Source: Amarolinea aalborgensis (GTDB lineage: Bacteria > Chloroflexota > Anaerolineae > SSC4 > Amarolineaceae). Taken from it: DNA of 64,000 bases. The position numbers were made by a program, and so were the translations under genes. The stretch spans positions 124,001-188,000 of the forward strand of contig NZ_UETR01000003.1 in the NCBI RefSeq assembly GCF_900491745.1. Direction: 5' to 3'. The first letter of the stretch is position 1. The number at the start of each line of letters is the position of its first letter. The notes beneath the pieces are model-generated. The model ran no database searches. It saw only the letters and a list, made by a program, of their open reading frames with translations, and was not told where the DNA came from. Below are positions 33,460-42,969 of this stretch, in pieces.

Positions 33460-34641
33460 CTAGGTCCGTGGCCCGCGTGCCCACCAGCGCCGCCGGGCAG
33501 GGCGACGCTGGCGGATCTGGTCCTCATACAGCTCGACATAGCGCTGCGTGGTGGCGCGAATGTCATAGCGCATGCTGGTCTCGCGCGCGTGAGCAGCCAG
33601 GTTGGCGCGCAGGGTTGGCTCCGAGAAGAGGCGCAGCATCTTCAATGCCAGCGCGGCGTAATCGTGTTCCACCACAAAACCGTTGACGCCGTTCACGATG
33701 GTGTCGCTGATGCCCGGCGAATCAATGCCCAGCACCGGCAGGCCTGCGGCCATGGCTTCCAGCACCGTCATCGGGTGCACCTCGCTCACACTGGCCGTCA
33801 CAAAGAAATCTGCCAGCGCCAGGTAACCAGGCATGTGCTCGTATGGAACCGGCCCGGTAAACAGGACTTGACCGCCAATGTCCATCTCCTGCGCATCCTG
33901 ACGAAAATCTTCTAGCTCGGGGCCGCCGCCAATCATTAACAAACGCGCATCGGCTGACTCTCGCGCCACAGGAGCAAAGGCCCGCAGCAGGGTGCGTACG
34001 TTTTTTTCCCCGGACATGCGGCCCACAAAAGCAGCAACCGATGCCGACGCCGGCAGTCCCACGCTCGCACGATCTGTGCGCCAGGCGGGCTGGCGAAACC
34101 GCGCCACGTCAATCCCGTTCGGCACCACCTCGATCTGTCCACGCACACCCCAGCGTCGTAGGACTTCTTTGATACCGGCGGACGGGGCGATCACCAGGCT
34201 GCAGCGCTGCGTAAAGGCCGGGAAGAACGCCTCCAGGAATGAATCTGACATCGTGGCCGGCACAATGGGGAGGTACTGCTGCGCATACAGGTCGTAACGT
34301 GTGTGACTCGTGAACACCACGGGGATGCCATAGCGTGGGCCGAGTGTGGCCGCCATGGCGCCGCTCAAGAACGGGTGATGGACGTGCAGGATGTCCATAC
34401 CGCTGAGCAGCTCGCGAATCTCGCGGTTGTAACCGAAGTTGATGTGATAGCCGGTATTGGAAAGCGGCACGGCCTGCGAGCGCACCACTCTGAACTCATC
34501 ATCCTGGTAATCCGTGTGCCCCAGGGTGACGATCCACGGCTCGTGGCCTGCGTCCTCCAGTGCACGCTTGTGCAGGCTGACGAACGTGGTGATTCCGTTG
34601 ATGATCGGTTTGTAGGCGTCCAGAAGCAATGCGATTCGCAT
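33460..34641 (-). CDS. Glycosyltransferase family 4
   Basis: 393 residues from the ATG at 34641 (a TTG two codons upstream is possible). N-terminal Rossmann half with DAYKPIINGITTF and HVHHPFLSG; C-terminal half with GRMSGEKNVRTLLRAF and the donor-site VSEVHPMTVLEAMAAGLPV (E..E motif). GT-B fold, retaining, NDP-sugar dependent. The sequence resembles diacylglycerol glucosyl/mannosyltransferases (PimB/1,2-diacylglycerol 3-glucosyltransferase group), which act at the inner membrane face. It begins 24 bases after the YqeC-MocA gene, at the end of the hydroxylase operon, though its link to that enzyme is unclear. Confidence 0.88.
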   Translation of the reverse strand: MRIALLLDAYKPIINGITTFVSLHKRALEDAGHEPWIVTLGHTDYQDDEFRVVRSQAVPLSNTGYHINFGYNREIRELLSGMDILHVHHPFLSGAMAATLGPRYGIPVVFTSHTRYDLYAQQYLPIVPATMSDSFLEAFFPAFTQRCSLVIAPSAGIKEVLRRWGVRGQIEVVPNGIDVARFRQPAWRTDRASVGLPASASVAAFVGRMSGEKNVRTLLRAFAPVARESADARLLMIGGGPELEDFRQDAQEMDIGGQVLFTGPVPYEHMPGYLALADFFVTASVSEVHPMTVLEAMAAGLPVLGIDSPGISDTIVNGVNGFVVEHDYAALALKMLRLFSEPTLRANLAAHARETSMRYDIRATTQRYVELYEDQIRQRRPARRRWWARGPRT

Positions 34642-34665
34642 AGTCAAATAACTACCCCAGTGAGT

Positions 34666-36036
34666 TCAACTATTTGCGTAAGCTAATAGATCGTTGATTG
34701 TGTCAATATCACGCGGCAGCGGCCGGTCGAAAGCCACGGGCGCCAGGGCATCGGCATAGGTAGACAACAGGGGACGCCCGCCGACATCTCCCGTGATGGC
34801 CAATAAATCGGGGAAAGTGCGCTGGTCGAAGAGCACGGGATTGCCGCGCGGCCCGCGATAAGTCGGAACCACCAGCGGAGCGAGGGTGGCGCGATGCCGG
34901 GCGACCAGGGCATCCACCACGTCAGGCGTCACGTCCGGCTGATCCGCCAGCAGGAAGACGGCTGCGGCCACAGGCGCCTTGTGCTCGCGCAGCGCACGGA
35001 TGGCCGCATGCACCGAAGCTGATTGGCCCTCTGCCCACAGCGGGTTGCTGACGATCTGGATGCGCGCGCCAAAGGGCGTCAGCGTGGGCCGGATGATGTC
35101 CTCCCCGCAGCCCAGGACGACGACGATCGAGCTGAGGCTGGCGGCGTCCAGGGCCTGCTGAATGACGTGGTTGAGCAGGGTTGCGCCCTGCCAGGGCAGC
35201 AGCTGCTTCAGCCCGCCAAAGCGCCGCGCCGCGCCCGCAGCCAGGATCACGCCGGCAACGCGCCCCACGACCTCCACCGCGGGAACAGGGGTGGCGACGG
35301 CGCCCAAAATCACCTCGCTGATGCCAGCTTCTTGCTGCAGCAGCCGCTGCGCCAGCCGCGTGCTCACCTGGCCGATCTGCTCAGCGCCGAGCAGATCGAG
35401 TTTGTTGAGCAAGGGCGCGACGCGCGCGCCCGGTGGTCGGCCTTTCAGCCCGCCGTCCGCCTGACCAAGCAGGCGCGCGATGATCTCTGGGGTGACTGGC
35501 TCGCCAGGCCCTAGTCCCGTCAAGGCCGCCACTCGCGCGGGCCGATGGACATGAGCTTCGGTCAAAGGTTGGCCTAACACGTCCAGGCCAACGACAGGCG
35601 CCAAGATCGTGGTGCAGGCTGGAACGACCGGCTCATGTTCAGCGGGCGCTTTCAGCGGCCGCATACGCGCGCCGTCCGCTTCGACCAGCACAGCATCCAC
35701 GCCCGGCATGCGGCTCATCGCCTCAACCGTTGCCGCCGGTACGCCGGGCGCTTTGTCCTGGATGTCATCGGTGGGGCCTGTCACCACGACATGGCGGTGC
35801 ACAGCCAGCGCCGCGGCCAATTCAAACGGCAGGTAGGTCAGTTGATCCAGGCGCAGGTGGCACGGCGCCAGGCGGGTTTGGGTAGAAAAGATGCGCGTCG
35901 TGGATGTCGTGACGACCTGCCAGCCAGCGCTGACCAGTTCTTGCGCCAGGCAGAACATGGCCGTGGTCTTGCCGCCGCCGCCCGTGAAGCTGACAATATC
36001 ACCGCGAACCAGCCGCAGCGCTTGGCTCAGGTTCAT
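34666..36036 (-). CDS. YqeC-MocA fusion: selenium-hydroxylase accessory protein + molybdenum cofactor cytidylyltransferase
   Basis: 456 residues. N-terminal half (1-235) is YqeC: SFTGGGGKTTAMF P-loop, LVEADGARMRPLKAP, and APVVGLDVLG. C-terminal half (250-456) is a MocA/MobA-like NTP transferase: GVILAAGAARRFGGLKQLLPW, then LLADQPDVTPDVV and GPRGNPVLF. MocA attaches CMP to molybdopterin for hydroxylases of the xanthine dehydrogenase family; YqeC marks their selenium-dependent subset. Start ATG 36036 overlaps the yqeB stop by four bases (ATGA), so both are coupled. The two are separate genes in most genomes. Confidence 0.88.
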   Translation of the reverse strand: MNLSQALRLVRGDIVSFTGGGGKTTAMFCLAQELVSAGWQVVTTSTTRIFSTQTRLAPCHLRLDQLTYLPFELAAALAVHRHVVVTGPTDDIQDKAPGVPAATVEAMSRMPGVDAVLVEADGARMRPLKAPAEHEPVVPACTTILAPVVGLDVLGQPLTEAHVHRPARVAALTGLGPGEPVTPEIIARLLGQADGGLKGRPPGARVAPLLNKLDLLGAEQIGQVSTRLAQRLLQQEAGISEVILGAVATPVPAVEVVGRVAGVILAAGAARRFGGLKQLLPWQGATLLNHVIQQALDAASLSSIVVVLGCGEDIIRPTLTPFGARIQIVSNPLWAEGQSASVHAAIRALREHKAPVAAAVFLLADQPDVTPDVVDALVARHRATLAPLVVPTYRGPRGNPVLFDQRTFPDLLAITGDVGGRPLLSTYADALAPVAFDRPLPRDIDTINDLLAYANS

Positions 36037-36869
36037 GGCGCACCATGACTCAAGATGGCTTCCAGGACACCGCCCGCCACGGCCAGCGATTTCTCTGAGA
36101 TGGTGAAGCAATGACTGACATCCCCACGTGGGTCAAGGTCGCCAACTTTGCGACCGGCCTCCACTGCGCGGGATGGATGCACAAGGCCCCGCAGCACACC
36201 AGGAAAGAGCGCACGCACCGGGACTCCTTCTTCGCTCGCTGGCTGTGGACCGACGCGCGCAATAATCTCTCCGCTCTTGATGCGCTCGCCGATGGCATGC
36301 AGTGGAACGACATAACCATCTATCGGTGCGCGCAGCACTCGGGTGGCTGTATATCCTTCGATGGGGCCGGGCGTACCGGTATCTGGCAGCGCCTGACCCT
36401 CCCAAAGAACGCGGCCCAGGGTGTGCCCGCGGTGCGTCTCCACGATGGCGTGACAGTCCTGGCCCGCGGTAAACCCGGGCCCCAGTGCAATCACCAGCGG
36501 CGCATCGGTCGAGTGTGTTCCGGTGTTCTGCTTCGCCATGATGGCATCCACCACCACAGCCGGCTTCAGCGCATGCAGCAGATCGGCCGGCGGCGTCACC
36601 AGTATTGGGATGGCGCCGGCCGCCAGCGTCGCCAGGGTCTCGGCCAGTGTATCCACCCGCTGCGCCCTCATCCCTTCGATGATGGTTTCTCCGGCGTAAA
36701 CCGCTTCGGCAAAGCAGACGGCGCGCCGCACACAAAACGGCTGCGCGAGCTCGGTCATTGCCACGGCAAAGCCACAGCGGCGCAGCCGGTATGCCACACC
36801 AGAACCGAGATCGCCTGCGCCCTTGATGAGCACTACCCTCTGATCTGAGGCGGCAAGCCCTTTACTCAT
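36033..36869 (-). CDS. yqeB: Selenium-dependent molybdenum hydroxylase accessory protein YqeB
   Basis: 278 residues from the ATG at 36869, overlapping the upstream gene end by 8 bases. VLIKGAGDLGSGVAYRL is the YqeB/EF2563 Rossmann start; LVIALGPGFTAGQDCHAIVETHRGH and RAPIDGYV are family marks. The family is found with SelD and labile-selenium hydroxylases and probably helps mature the Se-containing molybdenum site; the chemistry is not settled. Position between the large hydroxylase subunit and YqeC-MocA supports the assignment. Confidence 0.9.
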   Translation of the reverse strand: MSKGLAASDQRVVLIKGAGDLGSGVAYRLRRCGFAVAMTELAQPFCVRRAVCFAEAVYAGETIIEGMRAQRVDTLAETLATLAAGAIPILVTPPADLLHALKPAVVVDAIMAKQNTGTHSTDAPLVIALGPGFTAGQDCHAIVETHRGHTLGRVLWEGQALPDTGTPGPIEGYTATRVLRAPIDGYVVPLHAIGERIKSGEIIARVGPQPASEEGVPVRALFPGVLRGLVHPSRAVEAGRKVGDLDPRGDVSHCFTISEKSLAVAGGVLEAILSHGAP

Positions 36870-39138
36870 GCCGCCTCGCGCCACGCAGCGCCCGCCACAC
36901 CCGTTCGGGCGTGAGCGGCAGGTCGTTCATCCAGACGCCGGTTGCCGCATGCACGGCGGCGACAATCGCAGGCGCCGTGGGGATGAAGGGCATCTCGGCC
37001 ATGCCGCGTGCGCCAAACGGGCCTTGCGGGTCAGGAATTTCCAGGATCACCGGCTCCACCTCATCCGCCACGTCGGCGATGGTGGGGATCAGGTAAGTGC
37101 TCAGGCGACTTGTGAGCACCTGGCCGTCCTTCTGCTTGAAATCTTCCAGGAGCGTCCAGCCCTGCGCCTGCGCCACCGCGCCCTCGATTTGTCCTGTGAC
37201 CTGCTGCGGGTTGATGGCTTTGCCCACGTCATTGACGGAAACGAGGCGGCGGAGGTGAATGCGACCGGTGTCCACATCTACTTCGACTGCGGCTGCCTGC
37301 GCGCAATAGCCGAAGGTGATATTGGGGTCCGATTCGCCGGTCTCCTTGTCGTAAGCTGTGGTGGCACGCGGCAGGTATCGCTGGCGAACGACGACCGGCC
37401 GATCCTCCTCAGCTTGCCATTGCGCCAGCGCCTGGCGCGCCGCGGCGACGATGGCATTGCCGGCCATGAAGGTCATGCGGCTGGCTGAGGCGCTGCCGCT
37501 GTTATCGGTCAGCGCGGTGTCGGAAGCGATCAATTCAACCTGCGCCAGCGGGACGCCGATGGCCTCCGCGGCCATTTGGCGCATCAGGTTGTGCGCGCCC
37601 TGGCCGACATCGGCCCCGGCGTGATGCACAACCACCCGTTCAATCTGCGATTCTCCGTGCAGTTCGATGGTAGCAAAGGACTCATCCACAAAACCCAGGC
37701 TGAACCCGACATTTTTGAATGAAAGCGCCAAGCCCGTCCCGCGGCGCAGGTTCTCGCCGGCCGCATCCAACGCCGTCTGGAAGCGATGCGCAGGCGCCGC
37801 GGCCCGGCTGAAGGCTGGGTCGGGCTGCCAGCCGTTCGCCATGCGCACCCAACCGGCTTCGCTGGCGCAGCGCGCCAATACCTCCGGCGCGGTGCAACCC
37901 GCGGGGATTCGACTGCGGGTCGCCAGGATGGAGCCTTCGTGTAGTACGTTGCGCGCTCGAAACTCTACCGGATCGAGACCCAGGGCTTCGGCCAGGTAAT
38001 TCATTTGCATTTCGGCGGCAAAATGCCCCTGCGGACCGCCAAACCCACGGAACGCGCCGGACGGCACGTTGTTGGTGTAGACCGTGCGCGCATCCACGGC
38101 GACGTTGGGGATGTCGTACGGCCCCAGACACATCAGCGTGACGTTGCCGAGCACTTTGGTGCTCGTGTACGTGTAAGCGCCGCAGTCGCTGGTCACATCA
38201 ACGCTGGCGGCCAGCAGGCGTCCGTCACGGTTTGCGCCCCAGCGTGCCTTGATGACCATGGGATGACGCTTGTGGTGACCAATGATAGACTCTTCGCGAC
38301 TCCAGACGATCTTGACCGGTCGGCGGATGCCGCGCTGACTCAAGCGCCATGCGGCTAACGCCAGGACAATCTGTACGGACATGTCCTCACGCCCGCCAAA
38401 CGCGCCGCCGATGGCTGGATAGATCACTCGAATTTGATCGAGCGGCAGGCCCAGTGCGTGCGCGATCTCCTTGCGGTCTTCATGCACCCATTGCCCGGCC
38501 ACATACACCGTGACCACGCCGTTGTCGTCCACGGCGGCAAGACCCGCTTCTGGCTGCAAGTAAGCATGCTCTTGCGCATGGGTAGTGTAGGTCTGTTCGA
38601 TCACGACATCGGCCGCCGCCAGTGCTGCCTCGACGTCGCCGCGGCGGATGCGGTAGCTGTGCACCACGTTGCTGGGGCGTTCCGGGTGGACGCGAGGGCT
38701 GCTCGTCAGCATGGCTTGGAGCGGGTCGGTGACCACTGGCAAGTCCTCATAATCCACCTGGATCAAGGAAAGCGCGGCCGCTGCCTGCGCGGCCGTTTCG
38801 GCCACCACCAGGGCAACCTGGTCGCCAACGAAGCGCACGATGTCGCTGCCTGCCTGCGTATTCACGTCATCCAGCGGTCCACAAAGCACCGGTTGGTCAG
38901 CGATAATCAAGCCGTAGCTGTTGTGCGGCACATCACGAGCCGTAAACACGGCCACCACGCCGGGCGCAGATTCAGCGGCGGTCGTGTGCAGCGCGCGGAT
39001 ACGAGCATGCGGCCGCCCGGCAAAGAGGATTTTCATCCACAGTTGATCTGGCAGGTCTATGTCGCCTGGATAGTGCGCGGCGCCCGTCACCTTTGACCAG
39101 GCGTCGGCGCGAGGATGACTGCTGCCAACAGCACGCAT
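36862..39138 (-). CDS. xdhA: Xanthine dehydrogenase family molybdopterin-binding subunit
   Basis: 758 residues from the ATG at 39138, preceded by AAGGAGTCTCT; a longer in-frame start adds an unrelated 47-residue piece. Aldehyde oxidase/xanthine dehydrogenase a/b hammerhead at about 10-115, then Mo-binding domains with GGAFGGRED, AFRGFGGPQGHF and the catalytic glutamate in GARGMAEMPF. It binds Mo-pterin cytosine dinucleotide and hydroxylates an N-heterocycle or similar compound. With YqeB and YqeC the enzyme probably carries a labile selenium. Substrate (xanthine, purine or other) is not fixed. Confidence 0.92.
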   Translation of the reverse strand: MRAVGSSHPRADAWSKVTGAAHYPGDIDLPDQLWMKILFAGRPHARIRALHTTAAESAPGVVAVFTARDVPHNSYGLIIADQPVLCGPLDDVNTQAGSDIVRFVGDQVALVVAETAAQAAAALSLIQVDYEDLPVVTDPLQAMLTSSPRVHPERPSNVVHSYRIRRGDVEAALAAADVVIEQTYTTHAQEHAYLQPEAGLAAVDDNGVVTVYVAGQWVHEDRKEIAHALGLPLDQIRVIYPAIGGAFGGREDMSVQIVLALAAWRLSQRGIRRPVKIVWSREESIIGHHKRHPMVIKARWGANRDGRLLAASVDVTSDCGAYTYTSTKVLGNVTLMCLGPYDIPNVAVDARTVYTNNVPSGAFRGFGGPQGHFAAEMQMNYLAEALGLDPVEFRARNVLHEGSILATRSRIPAGCTAPEVLARCASEAGWVRMANGWQPDPAFSRAAAPAHRFQTALDAAGENLRRGTGLALSFKNVGFSLGFVDESFATIELHGESQIERVVVHHAGADVGQGAHNLMRQMAAEAIGVPLAQVELIASDTALTDNSGSASASRMTFMAGNAIVAAARQALAQWQAEEDRPVVVRQRYLPRATTAYDKETGESDPNITFGYCAQAAAVEVDVDTGRIHLRRLVSVNDVGKAINPQQVTGQIEGAVAQAQGWTLLEDFKQKDGQVLTSRLSTYLIPTIADVADEVEPVILEIPDPQGPFGARGMAEMPFIPTAPAIVAAVHAATGVWMNDLPLTPERVWRALRGARRHE

Positions 39139-39163
39139 AGAGACTCCTTCCGCCGCGACGGCG

Positions 39164-40651
39164 TTACTTCGGTGTGGCGGTCGCTTGTGGCAACGCCGGA
39201 TGGCTGGCTCTGACAACGGCCTCGATGATTTTCGCATAGCCAGTGCAGCGACAGAGGTTGCCAGCAAGGGCTTGCTCAATGGCGTGGCGGTTGGGGGATG
39301 GATTCTCGGCCAACAAGCGGGTGGCCGACATCAAAAGACCGGGCGTGCAATAGCCGCACTGCGTGGCGCCGGCCATGACGAAGGCCCGTTGCAGGGCATT
39401 GACAGCGGGGGACATGACGCTATTGTCCACATCTGCTGTCAAGCCTTCGATGGTGACGACGCTGCAGCCCTCAAGCGCCGGCGCAGGCACAAGGCAGCTC
39501 ATCACCGCCGCGCCGTTCAGCAAGACGGTGCAAGCCCCACATTCTCCTTCTGCGCAGCCTTCTTTCGTCCCGGTCAGGTGGGCGCCGCCAGCTTCGGGCG
39601 TGGCGCGCAGGAGATCGAGCAGCGTTTTGCCATTGGCATGATGAACCGTTGCTGGTTGGCCGTTGAGCGTGAATTGAATCGCGTCGGCTTCACGGGGAAT
39701 GGAGGCGCCTGATTCATCGGCTGATGGGTGGTGCCAGGCGCACGCGCCCAGCGTAATGGGGTTCGGCTCCCATCCCTCGCGCGTGCGTCCATCGCGAATC
39801 TGCGTCAGGGCGCGGCGGGTCAGCACCGCAACCATGTCACGGCGGTAGTCGGCGCTGGCGCGCACATCATCAATTGGGCGGCTGGCGGCCGCGGCCAACA
39901 TGGCCGCCTGCTCAATCGTCGTCTCATCCAGGATCGAGCCGACGAGTGCTTGCTCGGCGTCTGTGGCGCGCACGATGGTTGGCGCTACCGCGCCCAGGGC
40001 GATGGCCGCGTGCTGCACGTGCTCACCCTGGCGATGCAGCACGATCGCCACGTTGACCACGGAAATCGCCTGCGCGCGTCGCAAACCGAGCTTGAGGAAC
40101 GCGCCGCTGGCGTGGTCATCCAGTCCACGGAAAGCAATGTCAACCAGGAGTTCGTCGGGCGCCAGCGCGGTGCGGCGCACACCCTGGAAAAACTGCGCGC
40201 ACGAGAGCGTGCGCGTTCCGCGCCGGCTCAGCAGCGTCAAGGTTGCGTCCAAGGCCCACAGCGGTGTGATGGTGTCATTCGCGGGCGACGCGGTGATCAC
40301 GTTGCCGGCGACGGTGCCCCGGTTGCGAATCTGCGGCGCGCCAACTTCCCAACAGGCACGCGCCAGGGGGAACGCGCGTTCAACCGCCAGGGGTGATGCG
40401 ACCACCTGATTGTGAGTGACGAGCGGGCCCAGGTGCACCCAACCGTCGTTGTCCAGGCGGATGGCATCGAGGCCGGGGATGCGCGTAATGTCAATGAGAA
40501 TCTTCTGCGGGCGAACGCCGCGCGCCAATTCGAGCAGGAGGTCCGTACCGCCGGCGATGATGCGCGCATCATTGCCATAGTCAGCCAACAGATCCAACGC
40601 GTCGGCCAATGAGGTCGGCGTTATGTAGTGGTTCCAGGTGGAAGAAGCCAT
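39164..40651 (-). CDS. Fused FAD-binding + [2Fe-2S] subunit of molybdenum hydroxylase
   Basis: 495 residues. Residues 1-285 are the FAD domain (ARIIAGGTDLLLELARG, RNRGTVAGNVITASPANDT); residues 330-490 are the [2Fe-2S] subunit with GCAEGECGAC for the plant-type cluster and CGYC...CRC for the second. Electrons run Mo - 2Fe2S - 2Fe2S - FAD. These are two genes in most bacteria (xdhB, xdhC), and in eukaryotic XDH the FeS part comes first; here FAD precedes FeS. The linker contains a Trp/Pro-rich stretch. The stop lies 25 bases before xdhA. Confidence 0.92.
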   Translation of the reverse strand: MASSTWNHYITPTSLADALDLLADYGNDARIIAGGTDLLLELARGVRPQKILIDITRIPGLDAIRLDNDGWVHLGPLVTHNQVVASPLAVERAFPLARACWEVGAPQIRNRGTVAGNVITASPANDTITPLWALDATLTLLSRRGTRTLSCAQFFQGVRRTALAPDELLVDIAFRGLDDHASGAFLKLGLRRAQAISVVNVAIVLHRQGEHVQHAAIALGAVAPTIVRATDAEQALVGSILDETTIEQAAMLAAAASRPIDDVRASADYRRDMVAVLTRRALTQIRDGRTREGWEPNPITLGACAWHHPSADESGASIPREADAIQFTLNGQPATVHHANGKTLLDLLRATPEAGGAHLTGTKEGCAEGECGACTVLLNGAAVMSCLVPAPALEGCSVVTIEGLTADVDNSVMSPAVNALQRAFVMAGATQCGYCTPGLLMSATRLLAENPSPNRHAIEQALAGNLCRCTGYAKIIEAVVRASHPALPQATATPK

Positions 40652-40676
40652 GAGTTTGTTCTAACCAGGAGCTTGT

Positions 40677-41678
40677 TCAGGAATAGCCGTCGGCAAAGGT
40701 GTCAATCATCAGCTTGACATCACCCATGGGATACAAGATGGGGCAGGTGCAGCCGTTGGCGACGTACTCGCGCACCCTGGCGCGCGCCTCGTCGGGCGTT
40801 CCCGTGGCGCTGATGCGCAAGACCAAATCGTCTGGCACGTATTTCATGGCCGCGCGCACCTGTTCGTGCGTGGCCGGCCAGCCGAGGATGCTCTGAATTT
40901 GGGCCACGACATCAGGCGAAACGCCGCTGGCTTTGGCAATGTGAGGTTGCTGCGCCAGGTATTGGGTCAAGAGCTCTTTGGCGCCCTCGATGGCCTGGCC
41001 GCGGTCTTCGTGCACCGAGCAGACCACCAACTGCGGCCGATCAATGTCGTCGAGGCTGCGGCCTGTGCGGCGCGCGCCCTCGGCCAGGGCTTCCAGCGCC
41101 GGGGCGTTGTAATCTGGCGGTACGCAATAGTTGAGCACCACGCCATCGGCAATCTCACCGGCCAACTTCATCATTTCCATGCCGGTCGCGCCAATATACA
41201 TCGGCACGTGACGGGCTTCGTGGCGACCATGCACGACATCGAGTTCAATACCAGTGACATGGTGGAATTCACCGTCGAACGTGACCGTTTCCATACGCAG
41301 GAGGCGACGCATCACCTCGATGGTCTCACGCATGGCCAGCAGCGGCTTGCGGCGCTCGATGCCGACATTGCGCGCCAGCGGGTCCCACCAGGCGCCGATG
41401 CCGCAGATGATGCGATCGGGCGCCAGATCGTCCAGGGTGAGGAAGGTTGCCGCCAACAGGCCGATGTTACGCGTCCAATTGTTGATGACGCCGGAACCGA
41501 TTTTGATGCGCTTGGTGACGGCGGCGAAGGCTGCCATCGGCACGATGGCGTCACGCACCAGGCGGGATTCGGCCTGCCAAACCGCTTCGAAGCCGCGGTC
41601 TTCGGCGTACTGGGCGTACTCCATTCCCTCACGGATGTCATGTTTGTCTTGCAGGTAGAGAGCTACTCGATCTGGCAT
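40677..41678 (-). CDS. LLM class flavin-dependent oxidoreductase (possibly F420-dependent)
   Basis: 333 residues from the ATG at 41678, with GAGGAGG seven bases upstream. Bacterial-luciferase-like TIM barrel: GFEAVWQAES, TKRIKIGSGVINNWTRNIGLLAATFLTLDDLAP, and VPMYIGATGMEMMKLAGEIADGVVL. The TRNIG and GATG regions resemble F420-dependent members, but FMN use is not excluded. First gene of the hydroxylase operon behind a good promoter, 25 bases before the FAD/FeS gene, so it probably works on the same substrate pathway. Confidence 0.85.
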   Translation of the reverse strand: MPDRVALYLQDKHDIREGMEYAQYAEDRGFEAVWQAESRLVRDAIVPMAAFAAVTKRIKIGSGVINNWTRNIGLLAATFLTLDDLAPDRIICGIGAWWDPLARNVGIERRKPLLAMRETIEVMRRLLRMETVTFDGEFHHVTGIELDVVHGRHEARHVPMYIGATGMEMMKLAGEIADGVVLNYCVPPDYNAPALEALAEGARRTGRSLDDIDRPQLVVCSVHEDRGQAIEGAKELLTQYLAQQPHIAKASGVSPDVVAQIQSILGWPATHEQVRAAMKYVPDDLVLRISATGTPDEARARVREYVANGCTCPILYPMGDVKLMIDTFADGYS

Positions 41679-41757
41679 GGAACGACCTCCTCGTCGCGTT
41701 TGAACCGGCGGCGTGCGAGAGATGGCGCCGACAGCATGGTGATCACGTCTACCCGTC

Positions 41758-41786
41758 ATTCTACCAGCGAACGTTGGTCACGTCAA
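41758..41786 (-). promoter_or_regulatory. Promoter of the LLM-hydroxylase operon
   Basis: Minus strand: TTGACG (41781-41786), 17 bp, TAGAAT (41758-41763). Start near 41750, about 70 bases before the LLM ATG. Confidence 0.75.
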
Positions 41787-41905
41787 CCTGAATTGCTTGC
41801 ACCAATCCGAGCGATGAGCGCAGCTCAAGATGGCAGCGCGTTCGGCGGCGACAACCGACGGGGCAACCGTAGGCCATGGTCACGGCTTCTGAGAAGCCAA
41901 GAACT

Positions 41906-41946
41906 AAAAAGCGCGCCCTGGAACTCAATCCGAGCGCGCTTTTTTG
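41906..41946. terminator. Bidirectional intrinsic terminator after the sigma factor gene
   Basis: AAGCGCGC (41909-41916) pairs with GCGCGCTT (41934-41941), with A5 on one side and T6 on the other, so it works in both directions. It ends the sigma factor transcript and shields the hydroxylase operon promoter. Confidence 0.85.
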
Positions 41947-41963
41947 ACAATGGGGAAAGAAGG

Positions 41964-42869
41964 TTAACCTGGCTCGTAGCGACTTGCCAACTCCGGCGCG
42001 GACAGCAGCTTTGCCAGCGCCTCCTTTTGGATCTGGCGCACGCGTTCGCGCGTCAGCCCCACATGTTTGCCGATCTCGGCCAACGTGTGTTCTTGCCCGC
42101 CTCCCAGGCCAAAGCGCATACGCAGGATTTCCGCCTCGCGCCGGTCCAGTCGAGTCAACTCGTCGTTCAGCGCATCGTAGAGCAGCGAGCGATAGGCGTG
42201 GTCCACCGGTTCAGGCGCATGGGCATCGCTGATGCGGTTCATCAGGGTGCGCTCTGCCTTGTCGTCTTCGTCGCCGCCAATCGGTGCATTGAGCGACGCG
42301 GCATGCATATCGCCCAACTGCAGGGTGTAGCTGACTTGCTCAGACTCCCAACTCAGACTTTCGGCTATCTCTTCCGTAGATGGATCGCGCCCCAAGCGCT
42401 GTGAAAGCCGATCGCGCGTCTGATAGATTTTGCTCAACTGTTCCACGCGATAGGATGGCAGTCGAATGGTGCGACTCTGATTCGACAGTGCGCGCGTGAC
42501 GGCCTGGCGAATCCACCAGACGGCGTACGTGCTGAACTTATTCCCCTTGCGCCAATCGTACTTTTCAACGGCTTGCAGAAGGCCTGCCATCCCTTCCTGC
42601 ACCAAATCTTCCATGGGCAGTCCCAGGTTCTGATAGCGTCGGGCCACACTAAAGACCAGCCGCAGGTTTGCCAAGATGAGCGCCTGGCGGGCGCGCTCGC
42701 CCTGCCGTTGTTGCGCTTCCAACTCATACCGTTCTGCTTCTGTGATGGCTTGACGATTGTGCAGGTTTTGACGAGCCGCTTTTCCGGCTAACATGTGCTG
42801 AGCTAACAGGCGCTCTTTCTGAACATCGAGCAGCGGGGTTTGCGCAATCTGTTCCGTATAGTGTCCCAT
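41964..42869 (-). CDS. Group 2 sigma-70 family RNA polymerase sigma factor
   Basis: 301 residues from the ATG at 42869. Regions are intact: 2.1-2.2 (ANLRLVFSVARRYQNLGLPMEDLVQEG), 2.3-2.4 (NKFSTYAVWWIRQAVTRAL), 3 (RLPSYRVEQLSKI) and 4.2 (HTLAEIGKHVGLTRERVRQIQKEAL). Region 1.1 is absent and region 1.2 shortened, as in group 2 (SigB/RpoS-like) factors, so it is an alternative or stress sigma rather than the housekeeping one. Own promoter and terminator are visible. Confidence 0.92.
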   Translation of the reverse strand: MGHYTEQIAQTPLLDVQKERLLAQHMLAGKAARQNLHNRQAITEAERYELEAQQRQGERARQALILANLRLVFSVARRYQNLGLPMEDLVQEGMAGLLQAVEKYDWRKGNKFSTYAVWWIRQAVTRALSNQSRTIRLPSYRVEQLSKIYQTRDRLSQRLGRDPSTEEIAESLSWESEQVSYTLQLGDMHAASLNAPIGGDEDDKAERTLMNRISDAHAPEPVDHAYRSLLYDALNDELTRLDRREAEILRMRFGLGGGQEHTLAEIGKHVGLTRERVRQIQKEALAKLLSAPELASRYEPG

Positions 42870-42969
42870 GCAGCCACCTCGATCTTGCCATGATCCCAGT
42901 CTGTTCGTTTTGGTCAATGAGGCTGGTCAGGCCGCGGTTTCCATACTTTTTATGATCTTATTCAGAAAA

